Shown here: one piece after another, positions 24,794 through 33,166 of the stretch
How the letters are laid out: every line of letters begins with the position of its first letter
How positions within the stretch are numbered: the first letter of the stretch is position 1
Assembly: GCA_018380885.1 (NCBI GenBank)
Contig: JAGZSY010000007.1
Coordinates: 1 to 64,000, forward strand
DNA length: 64,000 bases
Direction of reading: 5' to 3'
Source of the DNA: Enterocloster asparagiformis
GTDB lineage: Bacteria; Bacillota; Clostridia; Lachnospirales; Lachnospiraceae
Notes under the pieces: generated by a model
What the model saw: the letters and a program-made list of their open reading frames with translations, nothing else
Database searches by the model: none
Told to the model about the DNA's origin: nothing
Translations under genes and position numbers: made by a program

Positions 24794-25507
24794 TTATCTG
24801 TTCTTGTTCACGATGCGGGTCTCGTATGATCCGTCTGCGATATCGATGTAGCGGACGAACAGGGAAACCTTATTGTCCTCGTTCAGGCTATCCCACAGCA
24901 TGTCCGTAAACTGGTCGATCCCGCCCTCGATCACCACCGGCTTGGGTTCCCCCTCAAAGCTGGGCAGCGGATTGCCGTCGTGCATGTAGGTGTGGATAAA
25001 CCTTCCCTCCCCCGCCGCCGGCTTCTCGTAGGCAAAGGTAAAGCGCAGGCAGGACGAGGGATCTCCGCTGTCGCTCTTTAAAATGGACATGGCGTAATTG
25101 TAGCCGCCGTCCTCAATGTGCATGATGCCGGAAATACGCGGGGTATAGTTGGGTCCGTCCGGCTCAAACTCCCTGCTGCGCAGGGACTGCTCAAAGGTCA
25201 TCTGATGGTCCATTCCCTGGTAGATGGTGTCGGTCTGGTCCCCGTTGGTGACAATGGTCTTGTTGCCCAGCACCCGCACCGGCGCGTAGATGATCAGGCT
25301 GGGATCCGTGAGCTTTTCCGGGTCAAAGGCCTGGGTGCGGATGCCCTCGCCGTCCTCCACGAACACGCGGTTGCGGCTGTTCTCGCTGCGCCCCATGATA
25401 AAATAAGCGGCCACGGCCTTGCTGCCGTCCTCAGACCGCCCCAGCACGATTCCGCGTCCCGGGTAGGCGTTGTTTCTCAGCTCATCTCTCAGTGATAATC
25501 GGTTCAT
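24794..25507 (-). CDS. purO: IMP cyclohydrolase, PurO type
   Basis: Closes FAICAR to IMP, the last step of purine synthesis. The 237-residue protein has the IMP_cyclohyd signature YPGRGIVLGRSEDGSKAVAAYF near the N-terminus (residues 13-35) and NRVFVEDGEGIRTQAFDP. This family was first known from archaea and replaces the PurH N-terminal domain in some Clostridia. The ATG at 25507 has GAGGAGG nine bases upstream; longer in-frame starts would run back through the riboswitch and are not credible. It is first in the operon, before the formyltransferase. Confidence 0.9.
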   Translation of the reverse strand: MNRLSLRDELRNNAYPGRGIVLGRSEDGSKAVAAYFIMGRSENSRNRVFVEDGEGIRTQAFDPEKLTDPSLIIYAPVRVLGNKTIVTNGDQTDTIYQGMDHQMTFEQSLRSREFEPDGPNYTPRISGIMHIEDGGYNYAMSILKSDSGDPSSCLRFTFAYEKPAAGEGRFIHTYMHDGNPLPSFEGEPKPVVIEGGIDQFTDMLWDSLNEDNKVSLFVRYIDIADGSYETRIVNKNR

Positions 25508-25549
25508 TCCTGCTTCCTCCTCATGGTAAGATTTTATCCCATTAAAATA

Positions 25550-25582
25550 GCCTGGGTACACAAAAAATACGTGTGCCCAGGC
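25550..25582 (-). terminator. Terminator arm of the ZTP riboswitch
   Basis: GCCTGGGCACAC pairs with GTGTACCCAGGC (25571-25582 with 25550-25561), followed on the minus strand by the U-rich TATTTTAAT. Its 5' arm is also the 3' conserved strand (CCGCCTGGGCA) of the aptamer, so ligand binding and termination exclude each other. Confidence 0.75.
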
Positions 25583-25648
25583 GGTCGGCTCCAATCTCCG
25601 GCGCGCTCCCTGTGGTTGCTTCCACGTTCCGCCAGTCACACGCCTCTG
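25571..25648 (-). ncRNA. ZTP riboswitch (pfl motif)
   Basis: On the minus strand the conserved pfl elements occur in order: GCGTGTGACTGGCG, AACGTGGAA, GCAACCAC, AGGGAGCGC, then CCGCCTGGGCA, which form the two helical domains and the pseudoknot of the ZTP aptamer. It begins directly after the predicted transcription start and ends in a terminator hairpin ahead of purO. ZTP/ZMP accumulates when 10-formyl-THF is short, and would turn the purO-purH genes on. The assignment is by recalled consensus. Confidence 0.85.
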
Positions 25649-25653
25649 CCCTT

Positions 25654-25682
25654 ATCATATATGTTTTTTTCTAATATTGCAA
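25654..25682 (-). promoter_or_regulatory. Promoter of the ZTP riboswitch/purO operon
   Basis: -35 TTGCAA (25677-25682), 17-bp spacer, -10 TATGAT (25654-25659). Confidence 0.75.
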
Positions 25683-25758
25683 GAGTTTTTTAGAAGTTTT
25701 ACTTATTAGTTTTCTTAATATAAAGTCCATTATTTTTATTTATTTTTCGATAAACATA

Positions 25759-25767
25759 TGTTATGAT
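25759..25767 (+). promoter_or_regulatory. Extended -10 promoter of the LysR gene
   Basis: TGT-TATGAT (TGn plus -10, with TATGAT at 25762-25767). No convincing -35 is present. The predicted start at about 25774 coincides with the beginning of the structured leader. Confidence 0.45.
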
Positions 25768-25773
25768 ATTGTT

Positions 25774-25876
25774 ATTCTTTACAGCCTGTACGGGCGGGCT
25801 GCCCTCCGCGCGGCTCTGCAAAAATACCGGAGCGGCGAGGCCAGTGCCCAAAGGGCCGCCTTTTTCCGGCTGTAAA
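25774..25876 (+). ncRNA. Structured leader/attenuator of the LysR gene, family unknown
   Basis: TTTACAGCC (25778-25786) can pair over about 80 bases with GGCTGTAAA (25868-25876). The same CAGCC can instead pair locally with GGCTG at about 25797-25801. Inside lies the GC-rich hairpin at about 25839-25860, followed by TTTTT (25861-25865), which looks like an intrinsic terminator. Mutually exclusive pairings plus a terminator before the start codon are typical of a regulatory leader. I could not match it to any riboswitch class I know. Confidence 0.4.
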
Positions 25877-25921
25877 CAGCTTTATCATATTGCCATCACA
25901 CACAAAGGAGCATCAATTTCC

Positions 25922-26803
25922 ATGTTGGATTTCCGAATCGAAACATTCTTATGCGTCTGCAAATATATGAACTTCACCAAGGCCTCCATTGCCCTGAATA
26001 TCACCCAGCCCGCGGTCAGCCAGCACATCCATTACCTGGAGGATGAGTACAGCGCAAAGCTGTTCGAATACAAGAACCGCAAGCTCACACTGACCCCGGC
26101 CGGCGAGGAGCTCTACCGCGCCTCCCTGACCATGAAGCACGACGACAGGATTCTGGCCAAGCGCATGAAGCTGGCCGGACAGCCGGTGCGCAAGCTGTCC
26201 TTCGGCGCCACCCTGACCGTGGGCGAGTTCCTGTTTCCCGCCAAGGTGGCCTCCTACCTGGAAGCCAATCCCAAGACCGACATCCGCATGACCATCCGCA
26301 ACACCCACGAGCTGCTGGAGATGATCGACAGCGGAGCCATCGATTTCGCGGTCATCGAGGGGTATTTTCCCATGTCCGAGTACGGCTACCGCACCTACTC
26401 CCTGGAGCCCTACGCCGCCGTGTACAAGAAGGGCTATGAGTTCAAATGCGGCCATGCCCCCACCTCCATCCGGGAGCTGCTCTGCGAACCGCTGCTGATC
26501 CGCGAGGAGGGCTCCGGCACCCGTGAGATTTTAGAGCGCTATCTGGCCGGCTCCAACTTGAGCCTGAGCGATTTTGAGCACACCCTGGAGGTGGACAGCA
26601 TCCACGTGATCAAGCAGCTGGCTTTGGCCGGCTGCGGCATCACCTTCCTGTACCAGATCGCGGTAAAGGACGAGCTGTTGGACGGCCGCCTGGAGCTGGC
26701 CCTGCTGCCCGGCCTGGACGCCAGGCACGAGTTTTCCTTTGTCTGGCGCAAGGACAGCATCTACAAGGACGAGTACGACCGGCTGTTCGAGCTGTTCTCC
26801 TAG
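25922..26803 (+). CDS. LysR-family transcriptional regulator
   Basis: The 293-residue protein has the LysR N-terminal winged helix (TFLCVCKYMNFTKASIALNITQPAVSQHIHYLED, about 6-40) and a substrate-binding C-terminal domain with the usual hinge (ADFAVIEGYFPMSEYGYRTY-type region and REEGSGTREILERYL near 200). The ATG at 25922 fits the family length and follows AAGGAG at 11 bases; upstream in-frame codons run into the leader RNA. It is convergent with the ABC operon and divergent from purO. The target and effector are unknown; the adjacent purO promoter is one option. Confidence 0.9.
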   Translation: MLDFRIETFLCVCKYMNFTKASIALNITQPAVSQHIHYLEDEYSAKLFEYKNRKLTLTPAGEELYRASLTMKHDDRILAKRMKLAGQPVRKLSFGATLTVGEFLFPAKVASYLEANPKTDIRMTIRNTHELLEMIDSGAIDFAVIEGYFPMSEYGYRTYSLEPYAAVYKKGYEFKCGHAPTSIRELLCEPLLIREEGSGTREILERYLAGSNLSLSDFEHTLEVDSIHVIKQLALAGCGITFLYQIAVKDELLDGRLELALLPGLDARHEFSFVWRKDSIYKDEYDRLFELFS

Positions 26804-26834
26804 AGAAGCAGCCCGGACGGCCGGCCGTATTTTT

Positions 26835-28226
26835 CTATTCGTTGCGGATCGCTGCCAGCGGACTCAGCTTCATGGCCCTCATAGCCGGCATAAATCCCGC
26901 GGACATGCCCACGAAAATGGCAAAGCCCACCGCAGCCAGGGACAGCCAGGGCGGAACCCGGGATAAATCCCCCTCCATGCCGGTCAGGGCCTGGGCCCCC
27001 ACAAACTTATTGATCAGCACGGAGACGCCGTAGCTCAAGCAAATGCCCAGCACGCCTCCCATAAAGCCGATAAAACCGGACTCAATGAGGAACATGTTGC
27101 GGATATTTCTCATATCGCAGCCCAGCACCTTCATCACGCCGATCTCCTTGGTCCGCTCGTAGATGGACATCATCATGGTGTTGGCGATGCCGATGGCCGC
27201 CACGAACAGGGACACGGCGCCGATGCCGCCCAACACCGCCTGCACCATGTCGGACTGCTGCTTGGAGCTCTCCAGCCAGTCGATCTGGCTCTGGACCTGG
27301 AAGCCCATGTCCGCCAGTTCCTTCTGCACAGCAGTCACGTTGTCCACGTCGTCCACGTAGACCTGGGCGCTGTTGTAGATGAAGTAGTTGTAGGGCTTGC
27401 CCTTTTTGTTGGTGGGCTGGCCGGGAATCACCTTACCCTTCTTAAACGCCTTTCTCAGCTGGCTTTTCAGGCCGTCGATATCCATGTAAATCCGGTAGGA
27501 ATAGTTGTTCCAGTCGTCCAGGCCGCCCTCCTGGGTGCCCACGCCGTTCATCATATATTTCTTGGGAGGTTTGGTTCCGCTGCCGTCGCCGGCCGGATAC
27601 TGGGACTGGTAATAGCCGTCCATATCAAAGGTCACGAAAAACGGCCGCCCCAGCAGATCCACATCCGGCAGCTCCCCTGTGTCCCAGTAGCCCCTGCCGG
27701 TCTTGGCGTTGTAGAAATCCTGGATCACCGTGTTGCCGAAAAACAGGCCCGTGTCACCTTTTTGGGGATACTCCCCTTCCCCCAGCTTGATCTGCTCAAA
27801 ATAGGCTGGCCCTACGCCCTGGATGGTCTCGTACTGGGCCTCGTAGGCCCCCTGGCGCAGCAGCACGTTGATGCTCAAAACCGGCGAGATGCCCGTCACG
27901 TGCTCCAGACGGGAAAACTTCTCGATCACCTCGTCCGTGATGTAATTTGGTTCGTTCTTGCTGCCTCCGGACATACTGCCGGCCCCGCCCCCCACGCTGA
28001 CCGCGTAGGACTGACCGTAGGAATCGCCGGAACGCACCTCGATGGTGGTCAGGCTGCCCCAGGAAGCGATCTGCTCCATGGTCAGCTCATTTAAGCCGAT
28101 TCCCAGGGACACCATGACCACGATGGACGCCGTGCCGATGATGACCCCCAGAACCGTCAGCGCTGTCCTGAGCTTGCGCCGCCTTAGATTGTTCACGCTC
28201 ATGATCAGAAGATCAGGAAATCTCAT
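26835..28226 (-). CDS. ABC transporter permease, MacB/FtsX type
   Basis: The 463-residue membrane protein has a first transmembrane helix near residue 20-45 (KLRTALTVLGVIIGTASIVVM), a large extracytoplasmic domain (about 50-335) of MacB periplasmic-core type, and three C-terminal helices of the FtsX domain (about 340-455; YERTKEIGVMKVLGC, IESGFIGFMGGVLGI). Mechanotransmission-type exporters of this class work with an ATPase and an extracytoplasmic partner rather than moving solutes across their own membrane domain. It is last of three genes, overlapping the preceding one by 14 bases. Confidence 0.9.
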   Translation of the reverse strand: MRFPDLLIMSVNNLRRRKLRTALTVLGVIIGTASIVVMVSLGIGLNELTMEQIASWGSLTTIEVRSGDSYGQSYAVSVGGGAGSMSGGSKNEPNYITDEVIEKFSRLEHVTGISPVLSINVLLRQGAYEAQYETIQGVGPAYFEQIKLGEGEYPQKGDTGLFFGNTVIQDFYNAKTGRGYWDTGELPDVDLLGRPFFVTFDMDGYYQSQYPAGDGSGTKPPKKYMMNGVGTQEGGLDDWNNYSYRIYMDIDGLKSQLRKAFKKGKVIPGQPTNKKGKPYNYFIYNSAQVYVDDVDNVTAVQKELADMGFQVQSQIDWLESSKQQSDMVQAVLGGIGAVSLFVAAIGIANTMMMSIYERTKEIGVMKVLGCDMRNIRNMFLIESGFIGFMGGVLGICLSYGVSVLINKFVGAQALTGMEGDLSRVPPWLSLAAVGFAIFVGMSAGFMPAMRAMKLSPLAAIRNE

Positions 28227-30054
28227 CGTCTATGTCCTCTTCTTTTGCCGCCTTGCGCTTTTTCCGAATCCGGATCACCACCACCACCGCCACCGCGATC
28301 AGTACCGCCGCCGCGATGCCGATCAGGATTCCGTACTTCTGGAATACGGCCTTCGCACCTGTGGACTCCGCCTCCATGGCGCCGTCCATCTCCCCTCCCA
28401 TCATGGACTCGTCCCACATCATATTCTGGGAGTCGTCCATGACCATCAGGGTCAGCTCCTTCTCCACAGGCTCTGCGGCCACACCGTTCTCATCCTCGTA
28501 GGTGATGGTGACCTTAACCATGCCGTCGTCCATGGTGGGGCTTAAGCCGGTGAGCATGGTATCCACGTTGCCGGTCTCGCCGGGCTTGATATTGCCCACG
28601 TAGGTCTCCACCGGCTTGATGGAGTCCGCTGAGAAGGTGGCGGTTACGTTGTACAGGATCACCTTACCTGTGTTGTTGATTCCGAACATCACGTTGCTCT
28701 CCGCCCCGGTGGTGATGCTGTCCGGCATCACGTCGATGTTGCTGGTGCTCAGCCTGGCGTACTGCTTCACCGGAATATCAACCACAATGGATTCCTCCGC
28801 GTTCTTGAACTCCGGGCTGTCGTACTTCTCCTTGATGGTGATGGAGTAAGACCGCTGGTCCACTCCCGCCCTGGCGGTGAACACCGTGCGCACCTCCGCG
28901 CTCTGGCCGGGTCCCATGTCGTCAACCACCATGGAGGACGTGCCCGACTCCGTGGTAAACACGGCGCTGTCCGAAACCTTCTCGGATTCCAGATTGAACA
29001 GGATATTGCTGGCGCCCACGTTCTTGGAGGCGTTCTTCATATTTAAAACCAGCTCAAACGCCTCGCCCGCATAGATCTGCTCGGGCACAGTGTAGTAGCT
29101 GTCCACAATCAGACGCGCCCTGGTACGGTCGTTGGCGTCGAAATCGCCCAGATCGTCCTCCTTGTCCTTGGACGTGATGTGGACGTAGAACGTTCCCTCC
29201 TCCGTGTGCAGATCGCCCTCGCTGCTGAGCCGGAAGGTGATGGTATATTTGATCGGGTAATACCCGGTGTAGGAGTCCTTTCGGATCGCCATGCTGTAGG
29301 GCACGGACACGGTTTCCCCGTAAGCCACGCGCTCGTAGGTGCGGTCGTAGTTGCCGTCGTTGATCTCAAAGGGGAACTTGGTGTCGTCCTCGGACAGCTG
29401 CATACTGATGGTCACGTCCTGGGCGGTGGTCTCCCGCTTGTTGCGGAAGTTTACGGTGTAATCCATGACGTTGGGGTAGGTCCCCCTGGGCGTGGACTGG
29501 TTCTCTCCGATGACGAAGTAGCTGCCCTCCTTCTTCTCGTCCTCCTCGTCATCCTCAGAGGAGGAGCTGGTGGAAATCCAGATATTGATGTAATCGATAT
29601 CGTTTCCGCCGTCCCACTCGATGAGCACGGGGATGCTGTAATAGCCCTGGAGCGCATCCCGGCGCACTCTGGCGGAAAGCGAGGCGCTCTTCACGCTGCC
29701 CTTCTTGATGTTGCCCACGGATTTGGACACGAAGGTATTCTCCGTGATCTCAAAGGGGTAATAGTCCACCGTGTAATCGCCGTTCCCCCGCTCCTCCCAC
29801 TGCTGGAAGTCGTCGGTCTCGGACAGGCGCACCCGGACGTTCTCCATGTCCTCGTCGGTGGCCCGGATGCGGAAGGAGATGGTCATGGTCTTCCCCACGC
29901 TCCCCTTAGGCGATTTGGTAGTAAATATGTAGTCATTCTGGCTGGCGTCGGTGCTGTACCCCAGCCTGTAGTCCGCTGCCAATGCCGTGACCGGGGCGCT
30001 CACTGTCATCAACAGCAGGGCGGCCCACATGGCAAAAACCTTAAATGCTCTCAT
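28213..30054 (-). CDS. Secreted, C-terminally anchored CARDB-like adaptor of the ABC exporter
   Basis: A 613-residue protein with an N-terminal signal peptide (about 1-27, MWAALLLMTVSAPVTALA), tandem Ig-like/CARDB-type beta domains over about 30-550 (repeated motifs such as FRIRATDEDMENVRVRLSE, TFRLSSEGDLHTEEGTFYVH, LVLNMKNASKNVGASNILF), then a transmembrane helix (about 570-592) and a basic cytoplasmic tail. The topology is extracellular with a membrane anchor. It sits between the ATPase and permease genes with 4-base and 14-base overlaps, so it probably forms one complex with them, filling the role MacA-like adaptors have elsewhere. Confidence 0.7.
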   Translation of the reverse strand: MRAFKVFAMWAALLLMTVSAPVTALAADYRLGYSTDASQNDYIFTTKSPKGSVGKTMTISFRIRATDEDMENVRVRLSETDDFQQWEERGNGDYTVDYYPFEITENTFVSKSVGNIKKGSVKSASLSARVRRDALQGYYSIPVLIEWDGGNDIDYINIWISTSSSSEDDEEDEKKEGSYFVIGENQSTPRGTYPNVMDYTVNFRNKRETTAQDVTISMQLSEDDTKFPFEINDGNYDRTYERVAYGETVSVPYSMAIRKDSYTGYYPIKYTITFRLSSEGDLHTEEGTFYVHITSKDKEDDLGDFDANDRTRARLIVDSYYTVPEQIYAGEAFELVLNMKNASKNVGASNILFNLESEKVSDSAVFTTESGTSSMVVDDMGPGQSAEVRTVFTARAGVDQRSYSITIKEKYDSPEFKNAEESIVVDIPVKQYARLSTSNIDVMPDSITTGAESNVMFGINNTGKVILYNVTATFSADSIKPVETYVGNIKPGETGNVDTMLTGLSPTMDDGMVKVTITYEDENGVAAEPVEKELTLMVMDDSQNMMWDESMMGGEMDGAMEAESTGAKAVFQKYGILIGIAAAVLIAVAVVVVIRIRKKRKAAKEEDIDDEIS

Positions 30055-30803
30055 GCTTTCTCTCCCTTTTCTCCTGTTTCTTCCGCGGCGGCATCCCGTC
30101 CGCCCTCCTCGATTCCCACAATTTTGCCGTCCACAATGCGGATTCTGCGGTCCGCGTAGGAGGCCAGATTGTTGTCGTGGGTTACCATCACCAGGGTCTG
30201 GTTCTGTTCCCGCACGATCTTCTGCATCAATTTCAGCACCTCCATGGTGGTTTTGGAATCCAGATTTCCCGTGGGCTCATCCGCAAATATAATCTGAGGA
30301 TTCACCACCAAAGCCCTGGCGATTCCCACGCGCTGCTGCTGGCCGCCGGACATCTGGTTGGGCATGTGCCTGGCCTGGTCGCCCACGCCCACCAGCTCCA
30401 TGAATTTGCGGGCCGTTTTGATCCGCTCCCGCTTGGAGATACCCCGAAAGGACAGCGGCAGCGCCACATTCTCGATGGCGTTCATGGTATTGAGCAGGTT
30501 GTATGCCTGGAATATGAACCCCACCCGCTGTCTGCGGAAGGTCACCAGCTGCCTTTCCGTCAGCTTCTCGATGTGCTTGCCGGCGATCTCGATCTCGCCC
30601 CTGGTGGGCTTCTCCAGACCGGCCAGCATGTTTAACAGCGTGGACTTTCCGGAACCCGAGGTTCCCACTATGGCCACAAACTCTCCCTTATAAATCTCAA
30701 AATCCACCCCGTTCAGGGCATAGACCTTCGTCTCCCCCACGCGGTAGATCTTATACAGCTTTGACACGCGGATTACCGGTTTTCGCCGGACCTCTTCCTC
30801 CAT
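30051..30803 (-). CDS. ABC transporter ATP-binding protein, MacB/LolD type
   Basis: A 250-residue ATPase with Walker A GTSGSGKSTLLNML (about 43-56), the Q-loop, signature MSGGQQQRVGIARAL (about 148-162), Walker B IIFADEPTGNLD (about 168-179) and the H-loop MVTHD. It belongs to the LolD/MacB group. It is first of three overlapping genes and powers the exporter formed with the adjacent CARDB-like protein and permease. The adjoining spacer with pyrB (30804-31117) contains a minus-strand TATACT (about 30946-30951) that may be its -10. Confidence 0.95.
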   Translation of the reverse strand: MEEEVRRKPVIRVSKLYKIYRVGETKVYALNGVDFEIYKGEFVAIVGTSGSGKSTLLNMLAGLEKPTRGEIEIAGKHIEKLTERQLVTFRRQRVGFIFQAYNLLNTMNAIENVALPLSFRGISKRERIKTARKFMELVGVGDQARHMPNQMSGGQQQRVGIARALVVNPQIIFADEPTGNLDSKTTMEVLKLMQKIVREQNQTLVMVTHDNNLASYADRRIRIVDGKIVGIEEGGRDAAAEETGEKGEKA

Positions 30804-30982
30804 CCGCCTCCCTCACTTTCATATACATAAATCATGTATTTGTCATTTCTTCGTCAAGTATAACACGGCCCTGTTGCCGTGGTCTTTGGGATTTTCCTTA
30901 AACTTCCTTAAATATTCCTTACACAGAAAATCGTGCGCTGTTTACCAGTATAGCACAAATATGAAAAAAGTTTAAAAAATTC

Positions 30983-31011
30983 TTGACTTATAATGCATTC
31001 TGTGTAAGAAT
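30983..31011 (+). promoter_or_regulatory. pyrBI promoter
   Basis: -35 TTGACT (30983-30988), 17-bp spacer, weak -10 AAGAAT (31006-31011). The leader then contains the hairpin GGCAC/GTGCC (31020-31035). No PyrR-type site was recognised in the rest of the 30804-31117 gap. Confidence 0.5.
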
Positions 31012-31117
31012 ATGACGAGGCACAAATCAGTGCCATATCTGGCTGGACCGGCTATCGCACTGGTACGTCTACCATTATTTCCAAAAACCATAAAAATACA
31101 TAAAGAAGGAGAAACCC

Positions 31118-32041
31118 ATGAGACATTTACTGAACCCTCTTGACTTCTCTGTGGAAGAAATCGACGACCTTTTGGCGCTGGCGCGGGACATCGAGGGGAA
31201 TCTTCCCGGATACTCCCACGTGTGTGACGGCAAAAAGCTGGCCACACTTTTTTACGAGCCCAGCACCAGAACGCGTCTGAGCTTCGAAGCAGCCATGCTG
31301 AATCTGGGCGGCAGCGTGTTAGGCTTTGCCTCCGCCACTTCCAGCTCCGCAGCCAAGGGAGAGAGCGTGGCGGACACCATCCGCATGATCTCCTGCTATG
31401 CCGATATCTGCGCCATGCGCCATCCCAAAGAGGGCGCCGCGTTCGTGGCGGCACAGAAGTCCAGCATTCCGGTGATCAACGCAGGCGACGGCGGACATCA
31501 GCATCCCACCCAGACGCTGACCGACCTGATGACCATCCGCTCCTTAAAGGGCCGTCTGGACAACCTGACCATCGGTCTGTGCGGCGACTTAAAGTTCGGG
31601 CGCACCGTCCATTCCCTGATCAACGCCATGGTCCGCTACCCGGGCGTCAAGTTTGTGCTGATCTCCCCCGAGGAGCTGCGCATCCCGGACAGCATCCGCG
31701 AGGATGTGCTGGAGTCCAACAACGTTCCCTTTGAGGAAGTGGGCAGCCTGGACGACGCCATCGGTTCCCTGGATATCCTTTACATGACCAGGGTTCAGAA
31801 GGAGCGCTTCTTCAACGAGGAGGACTACATCCGCTTAAAGGACTGCTACATCCTGGACAAGAAGAAAATGAAGCTGGCCAAGAAGGACATGTACGTGCTC
31901 CATCCCCTTCCCCGCGTCAACGAGATTTCCGTTGAGGTGGACGACGACCCGAGAGCCGCTTACTTCAGACAGGCCCAGTACGGGGTATATGTGCGTATGG
32001 CATTGATCATGAGATTACTGGAGGTGAAAAAGCCATGTTAA
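31118..32041 (+). CDS. pyrB: Aspartate carbamoyltransferase, catalytic subunit
   Basis: Condenses carbamoyl phosphate with aspartate, the committed step of pyrimidine synthesis. The 307 residues contain the carbamoyl-phosphate loop [10 protein letters not shown] (about 50-59), the HPTQTLTD block and the aspartate-side HPLPR (about 264-268). AGGAG precedes the ATG. The gene overlaps pyrI by 7 bases. The presence of a regulatory chain gives the class B (E. coli-like) holoenzyme, which is feedback-controlled by nucleotides. Confidence 0.97.
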   Translation: MRHLLNPLDFSVEEIDDLLALARDIEGNLPGYSHVCDGKKLATLFYEPSTRTRLSFEAAMLNLGGSVLGFASATSSSAAKGESVADTIRMISCYADICAMRHPKEGAAFVAAQKSSIPVINAGDGGHQHPTQTLTDLMTIRSLKGRLDNLTIGLCGDLKFGRTVHSLINAMVRYPGVKFVLISPEELRIPDSIREDVLESNNVPFEEVGSLDDAIGSLDILYMTRVQKERFFNEEDYIRLKDCYILDKKKMKLAKKDMYVLHPLPRVNEISVEVDDDPRAAYFRQAQYGVYVRMALIMRLLEVKKPC

Positions 32042-32466
32042 ACATCAGCGGATTAAAAGAAGGCATTGTGCTGGACCACATCGAGGCCGGCAAGAGCCTG
32101 GACATCTACTATCACCTGGGACTGGACAAGCTGGAGTGCCAGGTGGCTATCATCAAGAACGCCCGCAGCAACAAGATGGGGCGCAAGGACATCATCAAGA
32201 TCGAGGGCGGTCTGGACAACGTGGATTTGGATATGCTGGGCTACATTGACCACAACATCACCGTCAACATCATCCGCGACGACAAGATCGCGGAGAAGAA
32301 AACCTTAAAGCTGCCCAAAAAGATCGTCAATGTGATCCACTGCAAAAACCCCCGCTGCATCACCTCCATCGAGCAGGAGCTTCCCCACATCTTCTATCTG
32401 GCGGACGAGAGAACCGAGACCTACCGCTGCCAGTACTGCGAGGAGAAATACAGCGAATACAAATAA
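32035..32466 (+). CDS. pyrI: Aspartate carbamoyltransferase, regulatory subunit
   Basis: Binds CTP/ATP and zinc and links catalytic trimers. The 143-residue protein has the N-terminal nucleotide-binding domain ([25 protein letters not shown]) and the C-terminal zinc domain with four cysteines: CKNPRC (about 106-111) and CQYC (about 134-137). It is translated with pyrB through the 7-base overlap, and followed by the terminator at 32483-32514. Confidence 0.97.
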   Translation: MLNISGLKEGIVLDHIEAGKSLDIYYHLGLDKLECQVAIIKNARSNKMGRKDIIKIEGGLDNVDLDMLGYIDHNITVNIIRDDKIAEKKTLKLPKKIVNVIHCKNPRCITSIEQELPHIFYLADERTETYRCQYCEEKYSEYK

Positions 32467-32482
32467 ATATCTCATGGTTAAA

Positions 32483-32514
32483 AAACACACCGCCGGAAGG
32501 CCTGCGGTGTGTTT
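32483..32514 (+). terminator. pyrBI terminator
   Basis: An 11-bp stem AAACACACCGC (32483-32493) / GCGGTGTGTTT (32504-32514) with TTT following. It may also stop the convergent VOC gene. Confidence 0.8.
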
Positions 32515-32546
32515 TTGCGCGCATATATGGTCTGATACAAGCTCTG

Positions 32547-32912
32547 CTATCTGGCAGGCACAATCTCAATCCAGTAGCCGTCCGGATCGGAGATAAAGTA
32601 AATGCCCATGGACGGGTTCTCAAAGCAGATGCAGCCCATGGCTTCGTGATGTCGGTGGATCGCCTCGTAGTCATCCACATGGAACGCCAGGTGGAATTCG
32701 CACTCGCCCAGGTTGTAAGGCTCCGTGCGGTCCTTCAGCCAGGTCAGCTCCAGCGTAAAGTCGCTGGCGCCGTCGCCCAGATACACCAGCTTAAAGGAGC
32801 CGTCGGACGCGTTCTTCTCTCTCACCGGCTCCAGGCCCAGGGCCTCCTTATAGAAAGCCAGGCTCTTCTCCAGATTCAGCACGTTAAAGTTAAAATGATT
32901 AAATTTTACCAC
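32547..32912 (-). CDS. VOC-family protein (lactoylglutathione lyase-like)
   Basis: A 121-residue single-domain protein with the paired beta-alpha-beta-beta-beta units of the vicinal-oxygen-chelate fold: HFNFNVLNLEKSLAFYKEALGL at the N-terminus and HLAFHVDDYEAIHRHHEAMG in the second half, ending GIYFISDPDGYWIEIV. The likely metal ligands His (HFN), Glu/His (HLAFHV) and the late Glu (IEIV) are present. It is like glyoxalase I homologues, but the substrate is not determined. It has its own promoter at 32977-33005. Confidence 0.88.
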   Translation of the reverse strand: MVKFNHFNFNVLNLEKSLAFYKEALGLEPVREKNASDGSFKLVYLGDGASDFTLELTWLKDRTEPYNLGECEFHLAFHVDDYEAIHRHHEAMGCICFENPSMGIYFISDPDGYWIEIVPAR

Positions 32913-32976
32913 TGTATAAACCTCCTCTTTGCAGGCGCTTGCGCCCTGTTTTACTTAAGACTGTATAGATGAGGGT

Positions 32977-33005
32977 ATTATAAGTATATGAAACGCAAAA
33001 GTCAA
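32977..33005 (-). promoter_or_regulatory. VOC gene promoter
   Basis: -35 TTGACT (33000-33005), 17-bp spacer, -10 TATAAT (32977-32982). Confidence 0.75.
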
Positions 33006-33062
33006 TCCTTTTTTGCCCGCCCGGAGTACATACCGCACCGGCCGGCGGCGGACAAATCGCAG

Positions 33063-33091
33063 TGGAAATATTTCCTAAACAATGGTACAAT
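33063..33091 (+). promoter_or_regulatory. Promoter of the polytopic membrane-protein gene
   Basis: -35 TGGAAA (33063-33068), 17-bp spacer, -10 TACAAT (33086-33091). A start after about 33098 supports a translation start at 33128 or 33167. Confidence 0.5.
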
Positions 33092-33166
33092 AGAGGAAAC
33101 ATATTGGCCGGCCACGGGATTTGCAATATGTTAGGGATTACGACACGGGAAGGTACTGAATTCATC

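Noticed and set aside
25508..25639. Longer N-terminus for purO
   Set aside because: An in-frame upstream extension would translate the riboswitch and has no ribosome-binding site; the ATG at 25507 has a perfect one.
26804..26834. Terminator between the LysR gene and ABC operon
   Set aside because: ACGGCCGGCCGT is a palindrome without room for a loop, so a stem-loop is doubtful although a short T-run follows.
31020..31035. PyrR-type attenuator in the pyrBI leader
   Set aside because: Only a 5-bp GGCAC/GTGCC hairpin is present, and no PyrR recognition consensus or antiterminator partner was recognised.
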